A stretch of DNA of 64,000 nt from Aquimarina sp. AU58 (GTDB taxonomy: Bacteria; Bacteroidota; Bacteroidia; Flavobacteriales; Flavobacteriaceae): contig NZ_OMPD01000006.1 of the NCBI RefSeq assembly GCF_900312745.1, positions 62,001 through 126,000 on the forward strand. Direction: 5' to 3'. Position 1 is the stretch's first letter, and the number at the start of each line of letters is the position of its first letter. Shown here piece after piece: positions 35,960-44,150 of this stretch. The notes beneath the pieces were generated by a model. The model was given only the letters and a program-made list of their open reading frames with translations. It was not told the DNA's origin and made no database searches. Position numbers and translations under genes: made by a program.

Positions 35960-37066
35960 AGTTTCAAAGATATATTCGAACAATATAATTGGGAAGCAAC
36001 ACTGTCTAGCATTTTTTCTAAGACAGAAGCAGATGTTGTTCATGCTCTAGAAAAACCTAAAAGAGATCTTGAAGATTTTAAAGCATTGATTTCTCCTGCA
36101 GCAAAACCATATTTAGAGCATATGGCGCAAATAAGTAGCTATACTACTAAAAAACGTTTTGGCAACACCATCCAGATGTATACCCCTATGTACTTAAGTA
36201 ATGAATGCCAAAATATATGTACGTATTGTGGATTTAGTATGACTAATAAAATTCCGAGAAGAACATTAACCGATCAAGAAATTCTAAAAGAAGTAGATTT
36301 TCTAAAATCCAAAGGCTATGATCATATCCTTTTGGTTACGGGAGAAGCTAATAGGACAGTGGGAGTAGATTATATCAATAATACCATACAACTTATACAA
36401 TCAAAATTTGCGAATATTACGATAGAGGTACAACCATTAGATCAGTCTGATTATGAACTATTAATTAAAAATGGTTTGTATGCTGTATTAGTGTATCAGG
36501 AAACATACCATAAGTCGGCATATAAAAAACATCATCCAAAAGGAAGAAAATCTAATTTCGATTATCGATTAGAAACTCCGGATCGATTAGGTAAAGCAGG
36601 AATTCATAAGATAGGATTAGGAGCTCTTTTTGGGTTAGAAGATTGGAGGGCGGATAGCTTTTTTACAGCATTGCATCTTAACTATTTGCAAAAAACATAC
36701 TGGAAAACAAAATATTCGATATCCTTTCCGAGACTAAGACCACATAGCGGTGGGCTAGAGCCAAAAGTAGCAATGACAGATTCGGATTTGGTACAGTTAA
36801 TATGTGCTTTTCGATTGTTAGATGAAGATGTAGAATTGTCTTTGTCTACTCGAGAAAGTGAAGTGTTTAGAGAACATATTGTAAATCTTGGAATCACTTC
36901 TATAAGTGCCGAATCTAAAACTAATCCGGGAGGTTATGTCGTAGAACCACAGTCTTTAGAACAGTTCGAGATTTCTGATGAACGTTCTACAGGAGATGTA
37001 GTCAAAATGCTTAAAAATAAAGGATTAGAAGTGGTTTGGAAAGATTGGGCCTATAATTGGAAATAA
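35927..37066 (+). CDS. thiH: 2-iminoacetate synthase ThiH (tyrosine lyase)
   Basis: A 379-residue radical SAM enzyme that cleaves tyrosine to give dehydroglycine for ThiG. The cluster motif C-x3-C-x2-C is at C94, C98, C101 in ECQNICTYCGF. The core QPLDQSDYELL and RLRPHSGG agree with ThiH. The first residues (ARYQLPDTSF) are coded by the inverted repeat of the adjoining element; the usual ThiH start would lie near SFKDIFEQYNW (residues 12-22). No other start codon lies between, so the insert seems to have supplied the start. Last gene of the operon; thiF is absent. Confidence 0.95.
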   Translation: MTDARYQLPDTSFKDIFEQYNWEATLSSIFSKTEADVVHALEKPKRDLEDFKALISPAAKPYLEHMAQISSYTTKKRFGNTIQMYTPMYLSNECQNICTYCGFSMTNKIPRRTLTDQEILKEVDFLKSKGYDHILLVTGEANRTVGVDYINNTIQLIQSKFANITIEVQPLDQSDYELLIKNGLYAVLVYQETYHKSAYKKHHPKGRKSNFDYRLETPDRLGKAGIHKIGLGALFGLEDWRADSFFTALHLNYLQKTYWKTKYSISFPRLRPHSGGLEPKVAMTDSDLVQLICAFRLLDEDVELSLSTRESEVFREHIVNLGITSISAESKTNPGGYVVEPQSLEQFEISDERSTGDVVKMLKNKGLEVVWKDWAYNWK

Positions 37067-37125
37067 ATTGTAATATATTTAAGGGCTAAAACTGTTTTGG
37101 ATATAGGATGTGTAATTTTATTTTT

Positions 37126-37536
37126 ATGAGTAGGATAATTGCTGTAATTTCTCTTTTTCTTTTTTGGAATCATTTAAGTTATGCCCAACAAGAGGAGGGT
37201 ATAGGAGTAATACAATATGTAAACCCAATACTGGTTGAACTAAAGCCTAATGTACCAGTAATGCTTACAGACTCTTTGTCTATTCTATTAACAGGTTATT
37301 CTCATAAACGCCCAACACACGGTGCCAGTGGTCCAACAAAAACAGGTGTACAGCTATCGCTTTCTAAAGGAAATAATTGTGGAGAAATAGAGGTTTACAG
37401 GTATGGTTTACAAGGGGAAACAGAGTATACATATGCTCCTTCATCCTGGAACGATGAGTATGAATTTAAGTTAATGGATTTTGATTTTCCGCTTTCTTTT
37501 AAAGTTGTGATTTCAAAAAGACAAGATACAGACTAA
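37126..37536 (+). CDS. small secreted protein of unknown function
   Basis: I prefer the start MSRIIAVISL (37126, 136 residues) over the ATG 18 bp upstream because it gives a normal signal peptide, cleaved about after SYAQ. The mature part, about 115 residues, starts QEEGIGVIQYVNP and looks beta-rich with few charged runs, holding one Cys. No family recognised. It follows thiH by 60 bp with no clear terminator between, and ends convergent to a lipoprotein gene. Confidence 0.65.
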   Translation: MSRIIAVISLFLFWNHLSYAQQEEGIGVIQYVNPILVELKPNVPVMLTDSLSILLTGYSHKRPTHGASGPTKTGVQLSLSKGNNCGEIEVYRYGLQGETEYTYAPSSWNDEYEFKLMDFDFPLSFKVVISKRQDTD

Positions 37537-37562
37537 AACCAAGTTGTTTTTTCTTTGTATAA

Positions 37563-37994
37563 CTAGTTAGATATAAATAACGTATTTCCTTCTCGTCGCA
37601 CATTATATCGCCTTAATCCAAATTGACCCTCTCCAGAGGTTTGCTGTCCAGTAACAATATTGTAACTGTTTCCGTCATCGCAATTGCAAGTAGCGGTGAT
37701 CCCATCAATTGTCTGAGTAGAACAGGAGCTGGGAGCATGATTAGGGTCACTAAGCTCAAAAGCAGCATACTGAGTATTATCAATATTATAAATGATGACT
37801 CCTTTAATACTTCCGTTTTCTGAGTTATCTACAAAATGATTACTCGGAAATTTAAGCGCGTTAAATTGAGGTAAATTAAGATTGATTTGATAATTAACAC
37901 TCGAAGGAGGTAGAAATTGATTATTATCTCGATTATCATCACTGCTACATGATAAAACCAAAAGGATACTTGCTAAAAATAAAGTCTTTTTCAT
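37563..37994 (-). CDS. Rieske-like lipoprotein without cluster ligands
   Basis: A 143-residue lipoprotein (lipobox VLSC, Cys16). The mature C-terminal half runs like a Rieske domain: YAAFELSDPNHAPSSC, then TATCNCDDGNSYNIVTGQ, then GLRRYNVRREGNTLFI, aligning with the usual ligand box CPCHGSxFdlxTG and the closing strands. The His ligands and the exact CxH pairs are missing (CNCDDG in place of CPCHGS; no CxH in the first box), so it probably cannot bind [2Fe-2S] in the classical way. Similar small lipoproteins exist in other flavobacteria; function unknown. Divergent from greA. Confidence 0.7.
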   Translation of the reverse strand: MKKTLFLASILLVLSCSSDDNRDNNQFLPPSSVNYQINLNLPQFNALKFPSNHFVDNSENGSIKGVIIYNIDNTQYAAFELSDPNHAPSSCSTQTIDGITATCNCDDGNSYNIVTGQQTSGEGQFGLRRYNVRREGNTLFISN

Positions 37995-38052
37995 AACACT
38001 AATATTGTATTGGCAAATTACGTAAATTTGTAGTCTTCAGTAAAATTTTTGT

Positions 38053-38060
38053 TATCTTTG
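38053..38060 (+). promoter_or_regulatory. -7 promoter element of greA
   Basis: TATCTTTG matches TAnnTTTG. A TTTG stands at 38027-38030, 22 nt upstream, longer than the usual 19. The site falls after the ATG at 38049, which supports the shorter greA start at 38115. Confidence 0.6.
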
Positions 38061-38066
38061 AATAAC

Positions 38067-38091
38067 AAATCCCATTCTTATGGGATTTTTT
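38067..38091 (+). terminator. terminator-like hairpin in the greA leader
   Basis: AAATCCCAT pairs perfectly with ATGGGATTT across TCTT and is followed by TTT G, giving a run of six T. It begins 7 nt after the -7 element, so the greA transcript would start with an intrinsic terminator about 24 bp before the start codon. This could act as an attenuator. In E. coli the greA leader also ends prematurely and yields the GraL RNAs. Confidence 0.65.
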
Positions 38092-38114
38092 GTATTTATA
38101 TAAACGATGAAGTT

Positions 38115-38591
38115 ATGAGCAAAGTATCTTATTATACTGCAGAGGGGCTTAAAAAACTAAGAGACGAAGTAAGTCAACTTAAGGATGTTGAGCGCCCAAA
38201 AGCTTCTCAAGCAATAGCTGAAGCGCGTGATAAAGGGGATTTAAGTGAAAATGCCGAATATGATGCCGCAAAAGAAGCACAGGGATTATTAGAGATGAGA
38301 ATTTCTAAATTGGAAGAAACTCTTTCGAATGCACGTTTAATTGACGAATCTCAATTAGATACATCTAAAGCCCTTATACATTCTACTGTAAAGATCAAAA
38401 ATCAAACTAATGGTGCCGAAATGACCTATAAATTGGTAGCACAAAGTGAAGCAGATCTTAAAACAGGAAAAATATCTGTAGATTCTCCTATCGGAAAAGG
38501 TCTATTAGGAAAAAGTGTTGGCGAAATAGCCGAAATACAGGTTCCTAATGGGATTATGAAGTTTGATGTTGTAGAGATTTCAAGAGAATAA
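38115..38591 (+). CDS. greA: transcription elongation factor GreA
   Basis: A 158-residue GreA from the ATG at 38115 (MSKVSYYTAEGLKKL). The N-terminal coiled coil (about 5-75) holds the tip acidic pair in GDLSENAEYDAAKE, and the C-terminal FKBP-like domain ends GIMKFDVVEISRE. It enters the secondary channel of RNA polymerase and lets backtracked transcripts be cleaved. The longer reading frame from 38049 would overlap the promoter and is rejected. Followed by a strong terminator. Confidence 0.97.
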   Translation: MSKVSYYTAEGLKKLRDEVSQLKDVERPKASQAIAEARDKGDLSENAEYDAAKEAQGLLEMRISKLEETLSNARLIDESQLDTSKALIHSTVKIKNQTNGAEMTYKLVAQSEADLKTGKISVDSPIGKGLLGKSVGEIAEIQVPNGIMKFDVVEISRE

Positions 38592-38618
38592 AAGAAGTAA
38601 TTTTTTAGATTTTATTAC

Positions 38619-38652
38619 AAGCCTTTTTTAATTTTTTAAAAAAGGCTTTTTT
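38619..38652 (+). terminator. terminator of greA
   Basis: A perfect 13-bp stem (AAGCCTTTTTTAA with TTAAAAAAGGCTT) around four T, followed by TTTTT. Confidence 0.88.
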
Positions 38653-38717
38653 ATGGTTTTGACTTACAGATAAATAAACTATATTTCCAAAACCGTAACC
38701 CAACTAAAATTTAATTA

Positions 38718-39107
38718 ATGTCTACCCTATTTACTAAAATTGTAAATGGCGAAATTCCATCGTATAAAGTGGCCGAAGATGAGAATTATTACGCCTTTTT
38801 GGATATTAGTCCAAATGCAAAAGGACATACGCTTTGTATTCCTAAAAAAGAAGAAGATAAAATATTTGATCTGGATGAAGACGAATATCTGGAGTTAATG
38901 CGCTTTTCTCGTAAAGTAGCTAAAGCTATAGAGAAAACAGTTTCTTGTAAACGTGTTGGTATTGCCGTTGTAGGTCTAGAAGTACCACATGTACACGTAC
39001 ATTTAATTCCGTTAAATGAAATGAAAGAAATGACTTTTCAGCATAAAATTTCTATGACAGAGTCTGATTTTAAAACATTGGCAAAAGAGATTCATTCGAA
39101 TTTATAA
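38718..39107 (+). CDS. HIT family nucleotide-binding protein
   Basis: A 129-residue HIT protein with the histidine triad in VPHVHVHLIPL (about 94-104) and N-terminal SYKVAEDENYYAFLDI. HIT hydrolases of the HinT branch cleave phosphoramidates and AMP-lysine-like adducts; the in vivo substrate is not clear. The thioesterase gene begins 7 bp downstream, so the two form an operon. Confidence 0.93.
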   Translation: MSTLFTKIVNGEIPSYKVAEDENYYAFLDISPNAKGHTLCIPKKEEDKIFDLDEDEYLELMRFSRKVAKAIEKTVSCKRVGIAVVGLEVPHVHVHLIPLNEMKEMTFQHKISMTESDFKTLAKEIHSNL

Positions 39108-39113
39108 AGACAT

Positions 39114-39524
39114 ATGCAAGAATCTGATTTTAAATTATCTCTACAACTTCGTATTGATTGGAGTGAGATGGATACCTATCAGCATGTGAACAATGTAAAT
39201 TTCATGAAATATATGCAAAGTGCACGTGTTCAATTCTGGGAAGTAACCGGTTTGGCAACATTATATGCCGAAACTAAAAAGGGACCTATGTTGGTTTCTA
39301 CCCGATGTGATTTTAAAAACCCTTTGTTTTTTCCGGGAAATGTAGTAATTAAAACTAAAGTCGAATTTATTAAAAACTCTAGTTTTGGATTATATCATCA
39401 ATTGTATAATGATGAGGGCGTACTTTGTGCAGAAGGTCATGATGTAGCAGTTTGTTTTGATTTTAATACAGATAAAACCTTTCTGATTACAGATGAATTA
39501 CGAGGGGTTATGAAACAATATTAG
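39114..39524 (+). CDS. acyl-CoA thioesterase (4-hydroxybenzoyl-CoA thioesterase-like hotdog)
   Basis: A 136-residue hotdog protein. The signature RIDWSEMDTYQHVNNVNFM (about 13-31) carries the catalytic Asp and the HVNN helix start of the YbgC/FcbC group. It should hydrolyse an acyl-CoA; the chain cannot be told. Its stop TAG overlaps the TAA of the convergent gene (39521-39524). Confidence 0.88.
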   Translation: MQESDFKLSLQLRIDWSEMDTYQHVNNVNFMKYMQSARVQFWEVTGLATLYAETKKGPMLVSTRCDFKNPLFFPGNVVIKTKVEFIKNSSFGLYHQLYNDEGVLCAEGHDVAVCFDFNTDKTFLITDELRGVMKQY

Positions 39525-39880
39525 ATTCCTAAAAGATCAGGTCTATAAAGATAGATATACAGAAAAGCTGCTATAGCTATTGCAAGAAGTGTTAGAATAT
39601 AAAACAATTTGGTAAAACGTAATGATCCAGATTGACGAGTGATTGTTTTTTTATGATAATCATAGACTCTCTCTATATCTGTGGTCCACTGTCCTGGAAA
39701 AATTTGATTTTCACATTTGTTACAGTTAATACTTTCGACAATATTGCTTTTGGTTTTTACCAGAAATTTTGATTTTAGTCTTTGCTGTTTGAAAGAAAGT
39801 ACCATGCCATCAGTAGAGTAGCATTCTGGACAATTATTGTTAAGAGTTGTTTCCTTTAAAATAATATACTCAGTTTTCAC
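39521..39880 (-). CDS. zinc-ribbon-like membrane protein of unknown function
   Basis: A 119-residue protein with two Cys pairs, CPEC (18-21) and CNKC (about 53-56), spaced as in a zinc ribbon, and one C-terminal TM helix (about 90-112). The ribbon would be cytoplasmic if the helix ends outside. No family recognised; similar short proteins are common in flavobacteria. Convergent with the thioesterase gene with overlapping stops; the next gene on its strand is a histidine kinase 80 bp upstream. Confidence 0.7.
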   Translation of the reverse strand: MKTEYIILKETTLNNNCPECYSTDGMVLSFKQQRLKSKFLVKTKSNIVESINCNKCENQIFPGQWTTDIERVYDYHKKTITRQSGSLRFTKLFYILTLLAIAIAAFLYIYLYRPDLLGI

Positions 39881-39959
39881 TTTGTTTAGATTTGGCGTTC
39901 TAGGTATTCTATAACGTTGTGAAAAAAATATTGTTATACCCTTTTAGGAAAATTTAAGA

Positions 39960-41147
39960 TTAAGAAGTAACTCCAGACTTGCGAAGTGTGATTTGAAAAG
40001 TAGTGCCTTTACCAATATCTGATTTAAGAACTTTAATTTTTCCTAAGTGGTATTCTTCTATAATTCTTTTTGATAGGGATAGACCCAAACCCCATCCTCT
40101 GCTCTTAGATGTATATCCAGGTTCAAAAATTTTGGTGAATTTACTTTTAGGAATACCTTTACCAGTATCTTTAATTCGTATAAATACCCGCTTCGCATCA
40201 TCTATAAGGTCAATTTCAAGATCTCCTTTTCCTCGCATCGCATCAATAGCATTTTTTACGAGATTTTCGATTGTCCAGCTATATAATTGGGAGTTTAATG
40301 ATACTTGAATAGGTTTATCGGGTAAATTAAGCGAAAAATTAATGAGTTTAGAGCTTCTGGATTGAAGATATGTATAAGCGTTTCGGGTTTCTTCTACAAT
40401 ATCAACGTCTTCAAGGTTGGGAATAGATCCAATTTTAGAAAAACGTTCTGTAATTATCTTTAATCGTTCAATATCTTTTTCTATTTCTACGATATATTCT
40501 GGATTTACATTTTCGGTTTTAAGGATTTCGTTCCAACCTACCAATGAGGATAATGGTGTTCCGATTTGGTGAGCAGTCTCTTTAGCCATACCTGCCCATA
40601 GTTTATTTTGTTCACTAGCTTTAGAGGTAGTAAAAAAGAAATAAATTACTCCAATTAGCAAAAATATAATGATGGCAATGGTCATTGGGTAATATTTTAG
40701 TTTATTTAAAATATCCGAATTTCCATAATAAATATATTGAACGGTATCTTTAAGATCGAGTTCAATTGGATCATTTTCTGATTTTAACGTTTTTAAATAT
40801 GACTTAAGCTTATCTTCATCTGTTACTTCACTTTTAGATAAATTTTTAAAATAACTTGGGTCAGGTTTTCCTAAAGAATCTCTAATAAAATCACCTTTAG
40901 AATCTGTAATGATGATAGGTATAGAATTATTTGTTGCTCCTATTACAATAGATAATTCAAGATAATCATCAGATTGTTCGCTGTCTAATGCTTTCTGGGA
41001 TTGCACCCATATTTCAACTTTAGTTCGTTCGTCATCCTTAAGACGTTGCATAAATAACGATGTATTCCATAAAACGAGGCCAGTTATTACTAAAACAGCT
41101 ATAATAATAAAATAGCTCGAAAAATTACGCTCATCAGAAAAATTCAT
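39960..41147 (-). CDS. sensor histidine kinase
   Basis: A 395-residue kinase. Two TM helices (about 11-31 and 152-173) bound a sensor domain of some 120 residues. The H-box is AKETAHQIGTPLSSL (His near 193), followed by the N-box ENLVKNAIDAM, DTGKGIPK and GWGLGLSLSKRII. The HQIGTPLS type of H-box is frequent in Bacteroidota. No response regulator gene is adjacent, so it is an orphan here. A small zinc-ribbon-like gene follows on the same strand. Confidence 0.92.
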   Translation of the reverse strand: MNFSDERNFSSYFIIIAVLVITGLVLWNTSLFMQRLKDDERTKVEIWVQSQKALDSEQSDDYLELSIVIGATNNSIPIIITDSKGDFIRDSLGKPDPSYFKNLSKSEVTDEDKLKSYLKTLKSENDPIELDLKDTVQYIYYGNSDILNKLKYYPMTIAIIIFLLIGVIYFFFTTSKASEQNKLWAGMAKETAHQIGTPLSSLVGWNEILKTENVNPEYIVEIEKDIERLKIITERFSKIGSIPNLEDVDIVEETRNAYTYLQSRSSKLINFSLNLPDKPIQVSLNSQLYSWTIENLVKNAIDAMRGKGDLEIDLIDDAKRVFIRIKDTGKGIPKSKFTKIFEPGYTSKSRGWGLGLSLSKRIIEEYHLGKIKVLKSDIGKGTTFQITLRKSGVTS

Positions 41148-41256
41148 ACAGACTAGTTAACTAAATCCTAAATATAAACGTTTTAAAACGATTTTATTGT
41201 TTATAAAACAGATTCTAAAACCTGTTTTTTTAGTGATTCTAAAACCAAACTTTGGT

Positions 41257-41264
41257 TATATTTG
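41257..41264 (+). promoter_or_regulatory. -7 promoter element of the flavin reductase gene
   Basis: TATATTTG matches TAnnTTTG exactly and ends 18 bp before the ATG at 41283. It overlaps the in-frame ATG at 41262, which favours the later start. Confidence 0.55.
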
Positions 41265-41282
41265 CTCAATATAAAACAAATT

Positions 41283-42155
41283 ATGATTACAATCGATCCA
41301 TCAGAGGTTACTACAGGAAAATTACATGGTTTAATTCTTGGAGCAATCGGTCCCAGACCTATAGCTTTTGCTAGTACGATGGATGTAAATGGCAATGCTA
41401 ATTTATCTCCGTTTAGTTTTTTTAATGTATTTAGTGCAAATCCACCGATTCTTATTTTTTCTCCGGCGAGAAGAGTAAGAGATAATACGACTAAACATAC
41501 ATTAGAAAATGCAGAATCTACCAAAGAAGTAGTCATTAATATTGTGAATTATGATATTGTACAGCAGATGTCATTATCAAGTACAGAGTATCCAGAAGGG
41601 GTTAACGAATTTGTGAAATCTGGGCTTACCATGGTTCCTTCAGAAAAAGTCAAAGCATATCGTGTAGGAGAATCTCCGGTACAGTTTGAATGTAAGGTTA
41701 ATCAGGTAGTTCCTATGGGTACCGAAGGAGGAGCGGGTAATCTTATTATCTGTGAGGTCGTTCTTATGCATATTAGTGAGAATGTTATGGACGAAAATAA
41801 TAGAATAGATCAGCATAAGATAGATCAGGTTGCTCGTATGGGGGGTAATTGGTACAGTAGAGCTAATATGGGAATGTTTGAAGTGCCTAAACCATTAAGC
41901 TCTATAGGGATTGGTGTAGATGCATTGCCAGAAGAAATAAGAAGCAGTACTGTTTTTACAGGAAACGATTTAGGTAAGCTAGGAAATGTAGAAGGAATAC
42001 CAACAAAAACTGAAGCTTTAGAATTTGTTAATAACCATAATGATATTAAGGGTAAAATTCGGGAGGCTAACCTAATAGAAATTCATAAATTTGCAAAGCA
42101 GTATCTTGATCAGGATGATATGGATACGGCATGGAACATTTTAGCAGCAAAATAA
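41283..42155 (+). CDS. flavin reductase family protein (FMN-binding split barrel)
   Basis: A 290-residue protein from MITIDPSEVTTG. The N-terminal domain (about 15-190) is the flavin reductase-like FMN-binding barrel: GAIGPRPIAFASTMD, NLSPFSFFNVFSANPP and NIVNYDIVQQM. The extra C-terminal 90 residues are helical and typical for a Bacteroidota subgroup. It probably binds FMN; partner and substrate are unknown. The start follows from the -7 element, which overlaps an earlier ATG. DUF3127 follows after 12 bp. Confidence 0.88.
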   Translation: MITIDPSEVTTGKLHGLILGAIGPRPIAFASTMDVNGNANLSPFSFFNVFSANPPILIFSPARRVRDNTTKHTLENAESTKEVVINIVNYDIVQQMSLSSTEYPEGVNEFVKSGLTMVPSEKVKAYRVGESPVQFECKVNQVVPMGTEGGAGNLIICEVVLMHISENVMDENNRIDQHKIDQVARMGGNWYSRANMGMFEVPKPLSSIGIGVDALPEEIRSSTVFTGNDLGKLGNVEGIPTKTEALEFVNNHNDIKGKIREANLIEIHKFAKQYLDQDDMDTAWNILAAK

Positions 42156-42167
42156 TAATTCAATAAG

Positions 42168-42545
42168 ATGGAAGTACAAGGTAAAGTAAAGATGATCGGT
42201 GAGACTCAAACCTTTGGAAGCAATGGTTTTAGAAAGAGAGAAATTGTAGTTACTACTGAAGAGCAATACCCACAACATATCATGGTAGAGTTTGTTCAGG
42301 ATAAATGTGACTTATTAAACCCTTTTCAAGTTGGTCAGGATGTAAAAATAAGTATTAATTTACGTGGTCGTGAGTGGGTAAACCCACAAGGAGAAACTAA
42401 GTATTTTAATTCTATCCAGGGATGGAGAATTGAGAGTTTGCAACCTGCAGCTCAGAATGCTTCTGCTCCTCCAACTCCACCAGTAGATGCCTTTGAGCCT
42501 GCAAAAGATTTTTCTGAAGAAGAACATGATGATTTACCATTCTAA
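42168..42545 (+). CDS. DUF3127 protein with SSB-like C-terminal tip
   Basis: A 125-residue protein of DUF3127. The N-terminal part (about 1-95) has an OB-like strand pattern and the stretch GREWVNPQGETKYFNSIQGW. A short Ala/Pro linker leads to an acidic end, EEEHDDLPF, almost the same as the tip of SSB in this window (EDDDLPF). In SSB this tip binds partner enzymes, so this protein may be a ssDNA-binding SSB relative or compete for SSB partners. Function is not known for the family. Likely in one operon with the flavin reductase. Confidence 0.85.
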   Translation: MEVQGKVKMIGETQTFGSNGFRKREIVVTTEEQYPQHIMVEFVQDKCDLLNPFQVGQDVKISINLRGREWVNPQGETKYFNSIQGWRIESLQPAAQNASAPPTPPVDAFEPAKDFSEEEHDDLPF

Positions 42546-42578
42546 ATAGGTTTTAAGCAGACTATTTAATAAAAAGAA

Positions 42579-42610
42579 AAAAGTCCGATATAAGATAATA
42601 TCGGACTTTT
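42579..42610 (+). terminator. terminator after DUF3127
   Basis: AAAAGTCCGATAT pairs with ATATCGGACTTTT (13 bp) around a 6-nt loop; T run at the 3' side. Confidence 0.88.
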
Positions 42611-42620
42611 CATTATTGTG

Positions 42621-42691
42621 GTTTTAGGTTAACCTTTTAATAAAACTCAAAAAAGCAATGATGAACAAAATTTATCTTAAAAGGTCCTAAC
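42621..42691. repeat. imperfect long inverted repeat before aat
   Basis: Arms of about 21 nt (42621-42644 and 42671-42691), matching around the words TTAGG, CCTTTTAA and TAAA with small bulges, enclose about 26 nt. It follows the terminator and lies 76 bp before aat. Nature unknown; may be an mRNA stem. Confidence 0.4.
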
Positions 42692-42766
42692 AAATATTGC
42701 GATTTTTTTGGTCAATTCAAACAACTGATTGATATTTAACGTTGTATAAAGGTTTATAAGTATATT

Positions 42767-43405
42767 TTGTACATTTTAACAGACTCAATACAATTTCCAC
42801 CGGTTACTCTTGCTGATGCTAATGGTCTTTTGGCTATAGGAGGAGATCTTTCTGTTGATAGATTACTAGAGGCATATCATAATGGGATTTTTCCCTGGTA
42901 TGATAAGGAACAACCGATCCTATGGTATAGCCCAGATCCAAGAATGGTACTTTTTCCACCAGAACTTAGGGTAAGTAAAAGTATGCGCCAACTTATCAGA
43001 AAAAATAAGTTTGAAGTAACATTTAATAAGGCTTTTGACAGTGTTGTACAACATTGTGCAACAATCAAACGTCCAGAACAAGAAGGTACCTGGATTACAA
43101 ACGATATGCAAAAGGCATATACAAAACTTCACCAATTAGGATATGCTATTTCTGTTGAGGTTTGGGAACAATCTGTTTTGGTAGGAGGTTTGTACGGGGT
43201 TTTGTTGGAAGATAAAAAAGTATTTTGTGGTGAGAGCATGTTCTCTAAAGTAAGTAATGCTTCTAAATATGGTTTTATTACCTTGGTAGAGTGGTTAATA
43301 AAAAAAGAGATACAATTGATCGATTGCCAGGTGTATACCGATCATTTGGCAAGCCTGGGTGCCAGAGAAATTACCAGGGCCGCGTTTGTAAAATATTTGA
43401 AATAA
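42767..43405 (+). CDS. aat: leucyl/phenylalanyl-tRNA-protein transferase
   Basis: A 212-residue Aat that adds Leu or Phe to N-terminal Arg/Lys of proteins for N-degron decay. Motifs: FPPVTLADANGLLAIGGDLS, YHNGIFPWYDKEQPILWYSPDPR, EGTWIT and GGLYGVLLEDKKVFCGESMFS. The start is TTG (MYILTDSIQFPP): the reading aligns with the family N-terminus and no ATG serves. Rare start codon use recurs in this genome (gldE, rng, arfB). Confidence 0.94.
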   Translation: MYILTDSIQFPPVTLADANGLLAIGGDLSVDRLLEAYHNGIFPWYDKEQPILWYSPDPRMVLFPPELRVSKSMRQLIRKNKFEVTFNKAFDSVVQHCATIKRPEQEGTWITNDMQKAYTKLHQLGYAISVEVWEQSVLVGGLYGVLLEDKKVFCGESMFSKVSNASKYGFITLVEWLIKKEIQLIDCQVYTDHLASLGAREITRAAFVKYLK

Positions 43406-43495
43406 TATATGATTAGGAATCTATTCTAACCTTTAATTGATTTCAAAAAGTAACTGGAAATAATAGTTTTAATAACTTCTTAAAATGCAGTATCA

Positions 43496-44149
43496 ATGGT
43501 TATTCATAATTTAGGATTAAAAAATTCAATTTTAAATCAATTTGTTTTAGAATTAAGAGATGTTACTATACAGAAAGATGCAATGCGTTTTAGGAAGAAT
43601 ATCGAACGAATAGGCGAAATCTTAAGTTACGAACTAAGTACAGCGTTGGATTATGAAACTAGAACAGTTCAAACCCCTTTGGGAACCAAAGAAATTTCTG
43701 TACCTAAGAATGCAATTGTATTGTGTTCTATTCTTAGAGCCGGGTTGCCATTGCATCAAGGATTATTAAATTATTTTGATGCCGCAGAAAACGGATTTAT
43801 TTCGGCGTATAGGGATCATCAAAATAATGATGATGATTTTGAGATTGTGGTAAAATACCTGGCTTCACCTTCTTTGAAAGATAAAACATTGATTTTGGCA
43901 GATCCAATGTTGGCAACAGGAAAAACTCTGGAGAATACATTTACTGTAATGAAAAGACATGGTATGCCCGAGCAAGTACATATTGTTTCTGTAATAGGAT
44001 CAGAGCAAGGAATATCATATATTAAAAATGTTTTTCCTGAAAATACTCATCTCTGGATTGCTGCAGTCGATGAAAAATTAAATGATAAGAGCTACATTAT
44101 TCCTGGCCTCGGTGATGCCGGAGATTTATCTTTTGGGGTAAAACTGTAA
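43496..44149 (+). CDS. upp: uracil phosphoribosyltransferase
   Basis: A 217-residue enzyme that salvages uracil to UMP with PRPP. PRPP loop LILADPMLATGKTL (about 141-154), ILRAGLPLHQG (about 81-91) and the uracil-binding end YIIPGLGDAGDLSFG. Length and motifs are normal. One base separates its stop from the stop of the convergent ACT-domain gene, leaving no room for a terminator. Confidence 0.96.
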   Translation: MVIHNLGLKNSILNQFVLELRDVTIQKDAMRFRKNIERIGEILSYELSTALDYETRTVQTPLGTKEISVPKNAIVLCSILRAGLPLHQGLLNYFDAAENGFISAYRDHQNNDDDFEIVVKYLASPSLKDKTLILADPMLATGKTLENTFTVMKRHGMPEQVHIVSVIGSEQGISYIKNVFPENTHLWIAAVDEKLNDKSYIIPGLGDAGDLSFGVKL

Positions 44150-44150
44150 G

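Noticed and set aside
38049-38114. Longer greA reading frame starting at 38049
   Set aside because: The -7 element and leader hairpin lie within it, and the extra residues are not typical for GreA.
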